From Oppiella nova (Eukaryota > Arthropoda > Arachnida > Sarcoptiformes > Oppiidae): 24,462 bases of DNA. Of this stretch, positions 10,974 to 23,724 are shown in pieces. Both the position numbers and the translations under genes were made by a program. Position 1 is the stretch's first letter; each line of letters begins with the position of its first letter. Location of the stretch: the NCBI GenBank assembly GCA_905397405.1, contig CAJPVJ010000476.1, forward strand, positions 1 through 24,462. The letters run 5' to 3'. The notes beneath the pieces were generated by a model. The model saw only the letters and a program-made list of their open reading frames with translations, ran no database searches and had not been told where the DNA came from.

Positions 10974-12132
10974 ATAGGCTTGTATAATAAGCGTCAATAC
11001 AAGTGTTGTTCAAAGAAAACAGCATTAGTTTGAGATGTAATAGCACTCAATGTTTTATTGGACCTCATCTCACGTCCACTTACGACCAATACTTTATAAT
11101 ATATGTTATTAAACATCCAAATAAATGCCTCAAATATGTGTTGAAATAAATCAATAAAATGAAAATACTATATAAATTGGATAGAATTTAATTTGTGTAT
11201 AAAACACAAAATTAAATGCGAGTGAAATTAAAAAGTGTGGGACTTGTGAGTGACAAACAACAGGAGATCAGGTTTTATGCATTTATCTCATGTGACTTGA
11301 GCTCATCCATCACACGACCGACCGATCGAACAGAGATTGGAGTTTGACTTACATTCGCGAAAGTGTTGTAATGTATATCATATCAACACCAGAATAGATA
11401 GCAATGAACAAAGTTTTTATCATTCAATACTGTATAACGCATAGCGAGATACCCAAACATTATAAACCCTACTACGCGTCGACTACTGTGCATTGAACAC
11501 CGGCATATACTGGCGATATGTTAAGTTGCTTGAGGACATTAAAATATTTTCAATCAATCATGATTAAGGACAACTCGAGTCAAACTTAACTTATTTATGG
11601 CTAAAAAGTTAAAAATTAGATTTTAGTTGAGAAGGCGCTTAAGTGAAGGAATAGTGGAAAATAGAGGTAAATATATGAGACATACTATGAGCTCATCCAC
11701 TATATCCACTATTAAGGCACGGTATATACTATTAGTTATACTTGTGTTCTTGTGGCGAGCCATCAAATTTCAAATTGAAAAACATATTTAAATTAAAATA
11801 CACACTGAGAGCCCCTACACAACACTATATTCATATAGTACTCAATAGTAGTTCTATGTGTGACCTTATTATTAGTTCAGACAGAATTGAATTTCAATTT
11901 TCACTTATTTCCAAATAATACTCCACAAGACATACCATTAGGTTGGACTCAAATTTCAAATTTAAAAGCTTTTATCTGAAAACTTCATAACATTTATATT
12001 TAGTTTAATTTATATTTTGCTAAAAATAAAATAAAAATAACATATAATGTGTATTTAGTAATACTTCATACACTATATTAATTTCAAATTAAATTCAATA
12101 GGAATGAGATATTTTGTTTACAATTTGCTCTG

Positions 12133-12134
<2 letters not shown>

Positions 12135-12185
<51 letters not shown>
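12135..12185. repeat. (GA)n microsatellite, about 25 units
   Basis: The longest pure dinucleotide tract in the window, about 50 bp. Confidence 0.95.
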
Positions 12186-12188
<3 letters not shown>

Positions 12189-12860
12189 GGAGAGCGATGA
12201 GGAGAGCATCTCTTTGAGAGACTTCCCTTTCCTGTATCAGAGAAGCATTTGTTAGATGGTATGGTATGTATGGATGTATTGGATGTACAGCTCATTGAAT
12301 CATTTGACGGAAAACGTCTCCGGCAAGAGACCAATGCATCATTGCTGCCATCACTGCCATCATTGGACGGGTAGATCAGTGGAAATACTGTTAAGTTAGC
12401 ATTGATTTGTTCAGCGCCAACATTATTAGAGATTCAATAAAATATAGCATTTCTTGAAACAGCAAATGACTCGGTTTTAGAGAAAACATTGCATTGAATG
12501 AAATAAAATAAAAAGTATTTCTCATAAAAAGCAGAGATTTTAGGCCTATATTATAGCTCCAACAAGGAATTGAACGTTTTTAGAGCCATTAAGTTGACAC
12601 TGTGTTGGTTGTGAACTGTTGGCTCTGATGGCTGTGACAGTGCCTCAGTCTCTCGATCCTTTCGTCTAATAGTGTATATGAGAGCAAATGAAATGTCTGT
12701 TTTGGTCGATCTCCTAATCCAGTAGTGACTGACTCTCACTCCCGAATCGTTGCTAATATTGTTCTCACATCTGCTTTGGCTTTCATACTATTGATGGAGA
12801 AATGGGTTGTGTATAGCCGTGGATACAGTATATGGAGAGAGCGTACAGTGGAGCTCCATA

Positions 12861-12888
12861 CAGCACTGGTAGTACAGCACTGGTAGTA
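12861..12888. repeat. 14-bp tandem duplication
   Basis: CAGCACTGGTAGTA occurs twice in a row with no mismatch. Confidence 0.9.
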
Positions 12889-13716
12889 CAGTATATTCAC
12901 ACCACAACATATCATAGCGTACTGGAGTCTGTAGTATAGCGGGAAGACAGCTGTATATTAAGTCAATGATTGGTAGCAAATAGTGAATAGAGAATCATTA
13001 GAAGAGTCAGTCGAGAGATATTGGAGTAAAGACTGATTAAACGATTCGTTTCGCTCAACCAATATTACACTCAAATGTATTATTACATGAGTTTTACTCA
13101 GATTTCAAATTATCCAACGATTGTCAGACAAATCAAAGTGAACTCCAAATTAAAGACAAAATTCAATTTCAAACAACTAATGATTTAACATAAAAACAAG
13201 ACTTTTTGATGTTTCTCTTATGAATGAAGGCTCCAAATGAAGACTAAAGTGATTTCAAACTGACTTTTATAATATTTCGTCCCAAAGGATAGCATTGAAT
13301 GCAATAGCGCTTTGAAACAATATGAAAGGGACTGAACTTAAGTACAGTTATTCAGTATATAAAGGCTCTCCTCATCTGATAAGACTTGTATAGAAGTACT
13401 CTTCCTTTCATCGAAATAAAAGCAAAGATATTTCTTTAGAAACACTCTTTCATTGCTTTAATAGTAAATAATGTTTTATGAAATGATATTATATTATGCG
13501 CAGAACCTAACCCTACGTACACTACCAGTAAACAGTACTGTCAATGAATGGCAATGTATGCCAATTGTATGCCAAACACTTCACTATTTCAATCCATGTC
13601 TTCACAACTCTATTCATTTAATTCCAATTATAGCCGAACATAGACTTGATTTCTATTTATACTTATAACATAACATCGACCACTAATTCTGTTACACCCT
13701 ATCCTTAATATTCATC

Positions 13717-13718
<2 letters not shown>

Positions 13719-13760
<42 letters not shown>
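13719..13760. repeat. (CT)n microsatellite
   Basis: About 20 TC units. This is the only long tract in the window with the pyrimidine strand on plus. Confidence 0.95.
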
Positions 13761-13763
<3 letters not shown>

Positions 13764-14780
13764 CTCACTTTCTCACTCCTCTTATTCTGTCTATATTTCT
13801 GTAGTAAAATGCAAATTATAAATAGTTTATAAGTCATATAATAGTCGTAGAGTACTATAATAAAACTATCTATATATATGTATATTCTGATGTATATATA
13901 GTACAGTAGTGGTGAATATCATAGCTGACATGAATTTTGCAAATATAAATGAATTCCATTTAATGGCATAAAAACAATTTTTCAAAAAATGAAATGCAGG
14001 GAGAAATGGATGATTCAAATTGCTGTGCATTACTGTTCATATAATGTGAACAGAATTATGTTTATCACAAGAGTAGTGAAGCCCTAAAGTATTTGCAAAC
14101 TATGAGAGTATGAGTCCTCAAACCATATCAATAAGAGAATCAACTTTTCTATGGATTTATATGAGTTGGGCTTCCGTTTAGTTATGCATTCAAACACGTC
14201 CTTTGGATTACCAATTGAATGCCATTTCACTAAACATTTATTTAGTTTTCAAAAAATATATACACGACAATATTTACAACAAATTATCAAAATAATAAAG
14301 CGTTAAGTTTGAAAATTATTTTTCAAATATTTCATTTTGTATTAATTTCAAGTTTATTAATACAAAGAAACTTGGGTTTAATATTGAAATTAGGCATTCA
14401 TTTAAAAGGGAGCTCAAACATGAATTCATTTAGTGGCTTGGAAAATATTTGTTTCAATGATTGTATTGTGGAGTTTGAAAATAATTATTATTTTATGTCA
14501 TTGTAGTTATAGCTAACTCTTGCAATGGTATACTTGTCGTAGTATTGAGTGCATCGATAACTGGATTGAAATTGTATGGAGTGAACAGTCAATAGTAATA
14601 GTGAATAGAGAACAGGAATCAGTGCCACTGATTCACAACACAAGCCCCGTCTGTGTCTCATATCTCAAAGTCTTCAACTAATGTCTATGTGGTGGCAGAA
14701 CCCCAGTTCCCCTTATCAGCACAAAATGTACTTTAATAATGTGTATGTTCTCTATGTATCCGTTCTGTTCATAGATTGGA

Positions 14781-14805
14781 TGAGAGAGAGAGAGAGAGAG
14801 AGAGA
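14781..14805. repeat. (GA)n microsatellite
   Basis: About 12 GA units. Confidence 0.92.
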
Positions 14806-15399
14806 CTGATACAAACCCAAAGACTTATAAAACAGACATATATTGGAGAGAATACTGTTGTGTATAACATAATGTATTAATACAATGAAAGCAACTTATA
14901 TTACTTATTATGAGATATACGACCAGTTTATTCAGTATTCTGTGTTCTGTTATATATAGAGAATAAAAGCAAACTTCAGTTTCTATTATCTTATATATTA
15001 TATAATATTAATTTAAAAATCTATTTAATATTTGTTGTTATATAGCAATGAAGAGCTCATTATTAAATAGTTTGTTTTGTCTTTTATTTGATTGTTTGTG
15101 GAGTGAATGCAATAATTACTTTGAATATTAATTATTGTAAATTCATAAATTGATTCAATTATCGCATACAGCAGTCTTATTAAGTATAACATTGTATACA
15201 TTGTAGATACAGACACATACAATATATTAATACTGTAGAGTAGAGTACATAGAGTACAGTAAAATGTTTGAGTAAACGGCAAAATATTTTTGAAGTCAAA
15301 ATCTAGTGAATTGATTGATAAGATTATGGGCTTAAATGCATTTAATGAAACACCGTTTCAAATGCGATTCTAGTGTCGGCTCTTAATCAATGAAATTAG

Positions 15400-15680
15400 C
15401 GGTGATTTGTGTTAAACACGAGAGAAGAGAGACGCCAGAGAGGGAGACAGGACTTGATATGACACCCAAATTAATTAGAGGCAGACATGGCATGACACCT
15501 ATGATGCCAGCGCTCGGGTCAACTCGATTGTGCTCATCAAATAAGATGGATTGCAATGTTGTGGGGATAAGCCTTATGTCTAATGTTATGTCACGATCGC
15601 TATAAACACCACTACATGTCTCAGCATTAGGTTTGGCCACAATATAGATGTCGAGGCGAGGGAGATATGTGCGCCAGATA
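15400..15680. promoter_or_regulatory. GC-richer block in the desert, possible regulatory element
   Basis: Visibly richer in G and C than its surroundings. It contains a homeodomain-type ATTAATTAGA word near 15469. Frames of 71 and 101 codons overlap on opposite strands but match no family I know. A conserved enhancer is plausible next to a SoxB gene, but this is only an inference from base content. Confidence 0.2.
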
Positions 15681-16479
15681 TGAGCCAAACACCAGTTCCT
15701 GCAATGCCTGTGCTCTGCTGTGCATCACTTTAAATGAGTTCAACTCTACTCTCTATTATACTCTACTGTCGACCAAATCTTTAACATCGTTCACAAAACT
15801 GATGAGAAAAATAAAATTAAATAAAAAGCAAAACCTATCAGATATTGAATCGTATTATTAAATCAGTTGTCGCTTACAGTTTAAAGCACTGATAATAGTA
15901 TGTAGTTTTGGTCTAATCAAACACATATGTGTTTTATTCATCACTGTATGGCTGATCAAGTTTAGGGACATTAATGAATACGGCATCGGATCGAGTGGTT
16001 TACGAGAACTGAACTCATGTATGCTATTTGTGCGGAATATTATGCATAGAGTTAGGGAAGAGTAGGTGAGAGGGATAGGGAGGGCGAGAGAGACCACAAA
16101 AATGTACGCATCGGTGCTGATGGCGATAAAGCACAGCTAAATTATGGGCAAATAATACTGTATTACTTTATATGCTCTCTCAGTGCACACATACTCCTTG
16201 AGCAGAATGGCATTTTTAATAATATAAATCTCCAATAGTAGTCACATTTAGGCAAAATTTAGTCGAAAAAATTTAAAATTTATTTTATTTCTATTTTGTG
16301 GATGCATTGGAAGCAGTATTTCACACAAAAAAGTACTTCAATATAATATAATAGTTTATTGTGGGCTCTGGTTATAAAATGTGTTACTTGTGTGCTATAG
16401 CTCTGAATGTATTCAATAAGCTATGAATGATAGCTAAAAAATTCACAATATATATGAAAAAGAGCCAAATTGAGAGGGA

Positions 16480-16480
<1 letters not shown>

Positions 16481-16517
<37 letters not shown>
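16481..16517. repeat. (GA)n microsatellite
   Basis: About 18 GA units; they produce a false Arg/Glu-rich frame. Confidence 0.93.
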
Positions 16518-16519
<2 letters not shown>

Positions 16520-16648
16520 AAAACTTCAGTCATTCGTGACATATATACTTCCATAGCTGTAAATGTATGCTATAATTGTGATGCCAACCGATGCCAACAT
16601 CACAACATCATTGCACACAACAACACAACATAACTATTGATTAAAATA

Positions 16649-16664
16649 GTAATAATAATAATAA
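16649..16664. repeat. Short (AAT)n tract
   Basis: Five TAA units just downstream of the GA tract at 16481. Confidence 0.75.
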
Positions 16665-19161
16665 AATTGAAGACAATAGACAAACAGTTGGAATGAAGGA
16701 AAGCCATGTTTGGGGAAAGGGAGCAATCATTTCACAGATGCTGTGCTCTGATCCACAAATCAGTTGCAAAGCTTTCGGTTTATTGAAAAATGTTTTGATT
16801 TTTGAATGAATGCAATAAATTATGACTTTCCATCGGTTTCCGTTTCAAATTAACCACTCTTTATGTCATTCAATCGACAAACCATTAATACATTAAACAC
16901 TTATTTTTATCACAAATCAATAAACAATTTCCAAATATTGTGTAATAAATGAGAAATGTTTGTATTATTTTGTGATAAATTCTCTATGAATTGATTTTTG
17001 TCTAATATTTCATGCTAACATTAAATGGCTTTTAAATTCTTCGAGTTAATGATATTTTAATGATTAAGACTTGGCAGAGATTTTTGTACTCAAATGAGTA
17101 AGTTTGTCATAAATTAAAGAATTTATTTAAGGAATAAAAATAATTATTAATAAACAGTAACTCATAATAATAATGAGGATTTCAATTAAATGCTAACAAT
17201 AGAGAGAAGAGTAAGTAATTATAGAAATTGCAATCAAAGAAATATAAGTTAATTAAAGTGAGAGATAGTGCACAAGAATCTGTTGTCCTAATTATCATTT
17301 TGATTATAATGAGAACTATTTGAATGCTATATATTATACATGTATATTATATATGGCTATAACTATAATATTCAAAATGATATAATGGTATGAGTGGCAC
17401 AACAATCACACGTTAATCATTATTTTTTCAAAGAACTCTTTATACGAACTGATCCACAATTGAGATAAGATTCACTTGTCTTCCACTGCATAATACAGTG
17501 TTGGAGAGGATTGCCTGCACAGACCTACCAGTGCTGCAAACATGTATTCTCTCTCATTTACCATTAGCTTTTCTATTACTGCAATCTCAGCAGCATTGGG
17601 AACACCATTACAGCCATATTAAGCACACAAATAGTGAGCTCAAGTCTGCACTGAATTTGTGGTGCAATTGCCTCAGCTTTTGGTCGTTGAGTTCAATTCA
17701 CGGCTCAATACACACCGCCTTATTGAGAGCCTATTAGCCATCTTTTCACAGGACTATTATCATACAAAGTCAGACATAATTTTAATTTATACTCAAATTG
17801 TGAATCACTGCAAACATATAGCTTCCCATTAAATATTATTAGAGCCAATCTCGACAACCTATGCATTCTCTACGCAAATATAGCTTATATTATACGATAT
17901 ATAATATAATACAGTTATGAAGAGCAGTGAACAGCCAATTGAAGCACTTCCTGGAGGTTGAGATCTATTATTAAAGAATAAGGAGCTAAGAGTCTAACAA
18001 ATCTAACAAATCTAGCAAATTGCAATTTTTAACAAATAGCCATCAATTGTGAAAAACACGTTACCCTTAATGATGAATGATTGGAGCTTTTATTCTAATT
18101 ACTATTGCAGTGACAATAGCCTAACAACTACTCCACTCTGTACTACACTACTCTATACTCTACCCATAATTTGTTACATTACTCTCTATTTTTTAGTCAA
18201 TAACTACGAGAACCACCACAACTACCAGTGCTTCCATTTCACACCATAACCACAAAATTACTGCTCTAATCATTGCTCATAATATGAGTTAAAATCTCTG
18301 AATAACACCAACTCCTCAATGGGTATCAGAATTGTCAATAAATGGGAAAAACTTGACTCCAAATGCAAGTGAGAATAGATTGCAATTTAAATGTACGGGA
18401 CGTTTGCGTGAGTGACAGACACTGGTTGTGATGCCAGTGCCCAATGTGTGGCTAATGTGCGGCCGATTGTGTCAAATATGTGAAGTTTGTTTCGTCACCA
18501 CCTGTTCGCCAAACCAGTGCTAAACTATGCAAAACATGATTAATACAGAAAACACAGACAGTATTGCAAACAAATGCCAAATCCATTGCATATGAATCGC
18601 ACGCATATATTGACAGCGATTGCAGTGAAGTGCGGATGCATTGGAAATGAAGCGTAGATTGACTTCAATATCACTAATATTCATATAATTATTACAATCA
18701 AAACCCAACGAAATTCATAGCATTATTCAGTTTTTTATTTCATTTAATATTAATATAAACTTAATTCAAAAATATTGAACGCACAGGAAGTGGATGTTTG
18801 AGTGAACGGTTAATATTTTGACTTTTCTAACAATCGTTACACTATTATCATTTCCACACAACCTCCTAATATTCTGACATACAGGTGCACCCAGTCAGTC
18901 CTTATTAGCACCATAAACAATTGCATTTGCTCAGAGTTTCTAATTTTCCCATTTAATTAACCCATACTTTGAGTGCACAAATAATTTATAACGATTTTTG
19001 AAACCAAATTAACTGAATCATAGTTTTTAGTCTTGAATTGTTTACATGTTTGTAATTAAATGTGTATTGCCTTACAATTTGTTGTGTAATAATAGTCGTG
19101 ATAAAATCGATACGTGACTCAAATGCAAATATTATTTAATTCTCCATATATTCAGTTGAAT

Positions 19162-19165
<4 letters not shown>

Positions 19166-19196
<31 letters not shown>
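19166..19196. repeat. (GA)n microsatellite
   Basis: About 15 AG units. Confidence 0.93.
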
Positions 19197-19200
<4 letters not shown>

Positions 19201-21394
19201 TTGCAGGATAAGAGAAAAATAATTTAATCTGATATATTGAATAGAAAACTATTGAATTAAATAGGAGATTATATAAAGCTATTAATTTAAATTGTTGTCA
19301 GTTTGTTGATCAATTTAGAAAACTAAGAAGTACTAGTAAGAGAATGGCATAATTTGTGTGGTATTTGTAAAACATATCATTGAAAACAACAGTAGTGTAT
19401 ATGAAGGGTATAGACTATGAATATAAGAACCCATAGAATGATAGCAAATAAGAATTAAGGCTTTAATCACTTGAGACTCGTTTTGAATTGTGTTTAACGG
19501 ATGTGAGAGAGAAATGTTTGGAAAAAACAAAAATAAATTATTAAAGTATGAAAAATAATGTATAGTTATGTAGAGGTATGCTCAGGGAGAGGATGTATGC
19601 ATGGATGTGATGGTTGGGACTGAGGACTGGAACTGTGCTCTACTGTACTCTACAGTACGGTATTCAATGTCACCGAACGAGTGATGCGTCCAAAATGATA
19701 GGCACCGGCACTATGCGTGTGATAACAAAGGGTGTGTCCATTATATCAATACAACTACTCTTAGGTATGCATTTGGTTGCGATGCCAAGAGTTAGTGGAC
19801 GGGTGTATGGAAGCGCACACTTTCATCACAATTATAATTTTGAATAATTTAAGGAAAAATGCTTTAAAACTAATAATGCGTGAAAGGCATAAATGGATGG
19901 TCTGTACGCCAACTACCAGTGCCTCACAATTGGTGTTATGCATCGTTTGCTTCACTCATTCTCGCCATCACTGAATGAAATGCACGGAAAAGACAGCAAT
20001 TTCTACGAATTATCATTATTTCCAAATCTCATGCTGTGGTTAACACATCGCTATATAAATATTAAACATAAGAAACTAATTATTGCTAAAAGAATCGTAT
20101 TTGCAGTATATTTGCAGTATATATGCATAATATGTTTATAAAGTATCATTTTTGAGACGCTCTCAAACATATGACAATTTTTTTGGCAAAGAAACAAAAC
20201 AGAAAAAAGTTTTTAACCATTTTTAATATTCATTAATACACAGTAAAAACAGTATACAGTACTAATACTCGCAGAAATTAATGAGTTTTAGTGAATTAAT
20301 TTGAGAAACAGGGCGTTTTGAATGGTATGAATACCGTAGTGGAGAAAGTTGAGTTGTATTGTGTTGGCTATGGTTTTATTAATTTTGAATGCGAATACAA
20401 TCGCATAATACATTGTCGCTGTTGATAATATTGGCAAAAAATGACTACCCCTTGGGATTAATAGCTACACAGCCTTCGCCGAAATGAGCATTAATCACAA
20501 GCTGTGGGGAGTTTCGACAGCAATGGTTTCAATGGTTTCGCTAATACTGCTAAACAATCCAATATTTAAAATTCATTTTGAATATATGGATATTTATAAC
20601 ATTGCATTACATTTGGGGGCTAAACATAAAACCATAAAACCTTATATTACTGTTTATATAATACTCAAAAAAATGAGAACAATTTGCAATGCGATCAAAA
20701 AATGTATTTTCATAACGTTATACCAAAAGTGTTTATGCATTATTCACCGCATACTAGCGTACAGTACAGCGATTTGGGCACAACTATTGTGTGGTCCACT
20801 CCATCAATACGTTATCCTATCATATAAGTAGAGCACATACTCTGCACTACCATATACTCAGCTCTCAATTTATTTATTCAATGAGAAAATTATTTTAAAT
20901 GTCTATTATAAATTTATATTCATAGTTATTCTTATAGTACTCATTGCATTGAATTAAAAATAATAGCGAATATAATGCATAATAAACTAAAATATGGGAC
21001 ATTAAATGAATTAATAAAACTGTATTCAATTGGGTGAAGATTACAGAAAAGAAAATTATATTTTAAACTATATTTTGAGATGAGTTTCTAATATACCGAA
21101 AGCAAAGAGCAAACTATATGTGAATTGCTTTTGATTGGAAGGCACAGAGAATTCAATTATTTTTTGAGTGAAACAAACAGTGAGATCGAGAGAAAAGCGA
21201 TGAAAACAGAACTTTTCAACTCTAGATAATTGGATGGATTGGATGGGGAATACTTGTGGTTGTTTCGCACCGACTGTTTAGCTATCAGTGACTGATTTTC
21301 TCACTATTTTTGGAGAGCGAGTCACAGATTTGCGATTATATCGAACAGAGAAGTCGATCGCTAATAGAAAAATCAACATTAAGTAAGTGTGGGT

Positions 21395-21411
21395 GCATTG
21401 CATTGCATTGC
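21395..21411. repeat. (CATTG)n short tandem repeat
   Basis: Three units of the pentamer GCATT/CATTG. Confidence 0.8.
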
Positions 21412-21760
21412 AGTGAACAGCTCCTGGATGTCCATCAGTAGGTGATGGCATCACAGATAGCCACCAATTCTGTGCTATGCTCTGCTGTCCAATGCTATTA
21501 CTGGTGGCAAACAAATCCAATTTAATCGATACTCTCTGAAAAGGATCAGTTTATTGTATTATAAAAGTTAATATTAATTTTATAAAACATTTTGGGGTAT
21601 TGTTTAAAACAAACGCATATTAAGTATTGATAGTAAAAAGTGATGCATTTATGTGATTATGTGATGATGTGATGGGAATTCATACATTAACTCATATTCA
21701 GACTGATGTTCATCGATGCGAACCGATCTCAAGGCGAGAAAGGCTTCCATACATTGGTTT

Positions 21761-21786
21761 GCATGTATGGTCTGCATGTATGGTAT
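21761..21786. repeat. 13-bp tandem duplication
   Basis: GCATGTATGGTCT is followed by GCATGTATGGTAT, one difference in 13. Confidence 0.8.
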
Positions 21787-22752
21787 GCACAGATGAGCCA
21801 TTACTATATTGTGTAGTGTAGGGCACAGTATGTTTTAATCCGACTTAATGACACGCGTCACGTCATAATTTCATTTTGGCTTTAATTACAAAACTTGGCT
21901 TTAGTTTTGTGGCGTTTTTTTAATTTATAAATCTTTTGCGCGAAAAAGTTTTCCTTAAGTTTTTTTGAGTAATAGATGACAACAACGGTTTGGTTTAATT
22001 ATTTGCGGAGTTTTTTTTCGTATCGTATGTTTAGATGAGTTCCTAAACATAACTGATTTAATATTAAGCGCATTAGTGTTGATGTGTAATAACCCAAAAA
22101 TAATCACTGATATAATTATAAAATAAATGAAAAACAGTACAAAATCTAATATAAAAACATAAGACAATAGAAAAACGGACGACGCTATCAAAACATGGGA
22201 GAGAAATGGTAGTGAATGGAAATGCATGGATAGCATGGATAACGCTGTCAAACTCATTGATAGGAACCTATTAAAGAGTGGAAAGGAATTCAATCAGTAG
22301 AAAGTCTGGTTGAGTCTAACGGAAATTGAGGTGCATTATCATCAGTTAGGAGTTAGGCTCTGAATCTGTATGGCTTGTGCACCACATCTCACCAAACGCT
22401 AAGCTAATGGCAGCTCAGCATAACTTCGCTACTATTCCAACCATTTTTGGCTTTCCATTCGCTAATGATATCTAAATATTGAGCTCACGATAGAAATGCA
22501 TTACTACTAGAAAATTGCAATACTCTTAATGCCAACAGTTTTCTACCTTTTGCTGGAATTTTTTGATTTAAGAGAAATCTATGAAAAATACCTAACTTTA
22601 CAACAAAGCACTGGAGAACCAATGCTTTTATATGATTGCCTACATTGGGGCTCGACTTAGGCAGGGGTTCAACTGTTTCAGTGCTTTACTGCTAGAAATA
22701 TTGTCTCTCTAGACATATAATACTTACGACACAAAAACTCAAGTCAAAGATG

Positions 22753-22753
<1 letters not shown>

Positions 22754-22788
<35 letters not shown>
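22754..22788. repeat. (GA)n microsatellite
   Basis: About 17 GA units. Confidence 0.93.
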
Positions 22789-22789
<1 letters not shown>

Positions 22790-23511
22790 GTGAGTGTTGA
22801 GTATTGGTGGATAGGGTGGAGGTCTTTGTTATGGTGATGTAGTGAAGCAGTGGAGTGCGAGTGCAGTGAAGATGGGAGAGGCAGCTCAGGAACGACACAA
22901 AAGAAAAAGAGTGTAGAGTTGGCAAAGTATGGCATAGTATGGCATAGTATGCAACGTTCAAATGCATCGACCAATTCATTCAATGGTCCCATAGATTACC
23001 GCTGCTATAGTCCGACCGGTTGTCAGTGCTGTGACAACACTGTACGCGATGCTGTAAATAGAGTTCACATTTGCACCTCTATATCGCACCGACACATCCA
23101 GGTATAGCAAGTGGACATCAAATACAAAAATGTGAATTTTACAAAAATAAATACATACTCCTTATCACGACAAAAGTCATGGTAATGCTGGTTGACATTC
23201 ACTCAAAACAATGTTCACAATAAACACTAATTTAAAATATAATATGAGATAAAATTTTCATTTATGACTTCTATTGTAGTTTTCATTGCAAGTCTTAACA
23301 TAATATCAAATAAATGTATTTATAATTATTTGAAAATAATACTAAAGATTGAATTTAATTTTAAAAAGATAAGTATCAAGTGATGTCTAACTAATAGCTG
23401 ATCCACAGATGCATTGTATGGTACTCGTGAGCAGTGGTTATGTTGTGTGCAATTGAAGACATGAGAGAGTGTTTGAAATGTTTGAAAGAGTGTGTGAAGA
23501 GAGCAAAGGAT

Positions 23512-23535
23512 GAGTGAATGAATGAGTGAATGAAT
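23512..23535. repeat. 12-bp tandem duplication
   Basis: GAGTGAATGAAT occurs twice in a row. Confidence 0.85.
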
Positions 23536-23647
23536 GCATTGATGTTTATGTAACACATATTGAATGAACACTTTTGATAAGAGCTAACTCTAAGCCAATG
23601 GATTCTTTTGAGATCATCTATAGAATGCATATTATTGTGAATACTGT

Positions 23648-23724
23648 ATACACTATACATACACAATATCATACATACATACAGTATAGCACTGTAAGGC
23701 ACTGTAAAGCACTGTATAGTGTAT
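23648..23724. repeat. 12-bp inverted repeat around three CACTGTA units
   Basis: Arms 23648-23659 and 23713-23724 are exact reverse complements. The 53-nt loop holds GCACTGTAAG-like decamers in tandem. The stem is short for its loop, so a folded RNA is uncertain. Confidence 0.55.

Larger units (their letters stand above)
9150..12134. other. Non-coding stretch of the SoxB1-upstream desert
   Basis: No gene recognised. It contains a GA tract (10046-10081), a G-rich element flanked by direct repeats (10940-10973) and a GC-richer block at about 11240-11360. The short frames present, some made by the GA tract, show no family signature. Confidence 0.55.
12186..16480. other. Non-coding stretch of the desert
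   Basis: No gene recognised. It holds the 12861 duplication, the CT tract at 13719, the GA tract at 14781 and a GC-richer block at about 15400-15680. The rest is AT-rich with only short random-looking frames. Confidence 0.55.

Noticed and set aside
11712-11735. TAAGGCACG word like the start of miR-124
   Set aside because: Only the first nine bases match and the upstream sequence cannot form the precursor hairpin.
13356-13365. TATATAAAGG, a TATA-box-like word
   Set aside because: No gene or initiator follows; such words are expected in AT-rich DNA.
20484-20831. 115-codon plus-strand frame
   Set aside because: Starts with ATG but is Ile/Lys/Tyr-rich in AT-rich DNA, with no domain, splice context or neighbour support.
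23612-23635. GAGATCA word like the bantam seed
   Set aside because: The match ends after the seed and no precursor fold is seen.
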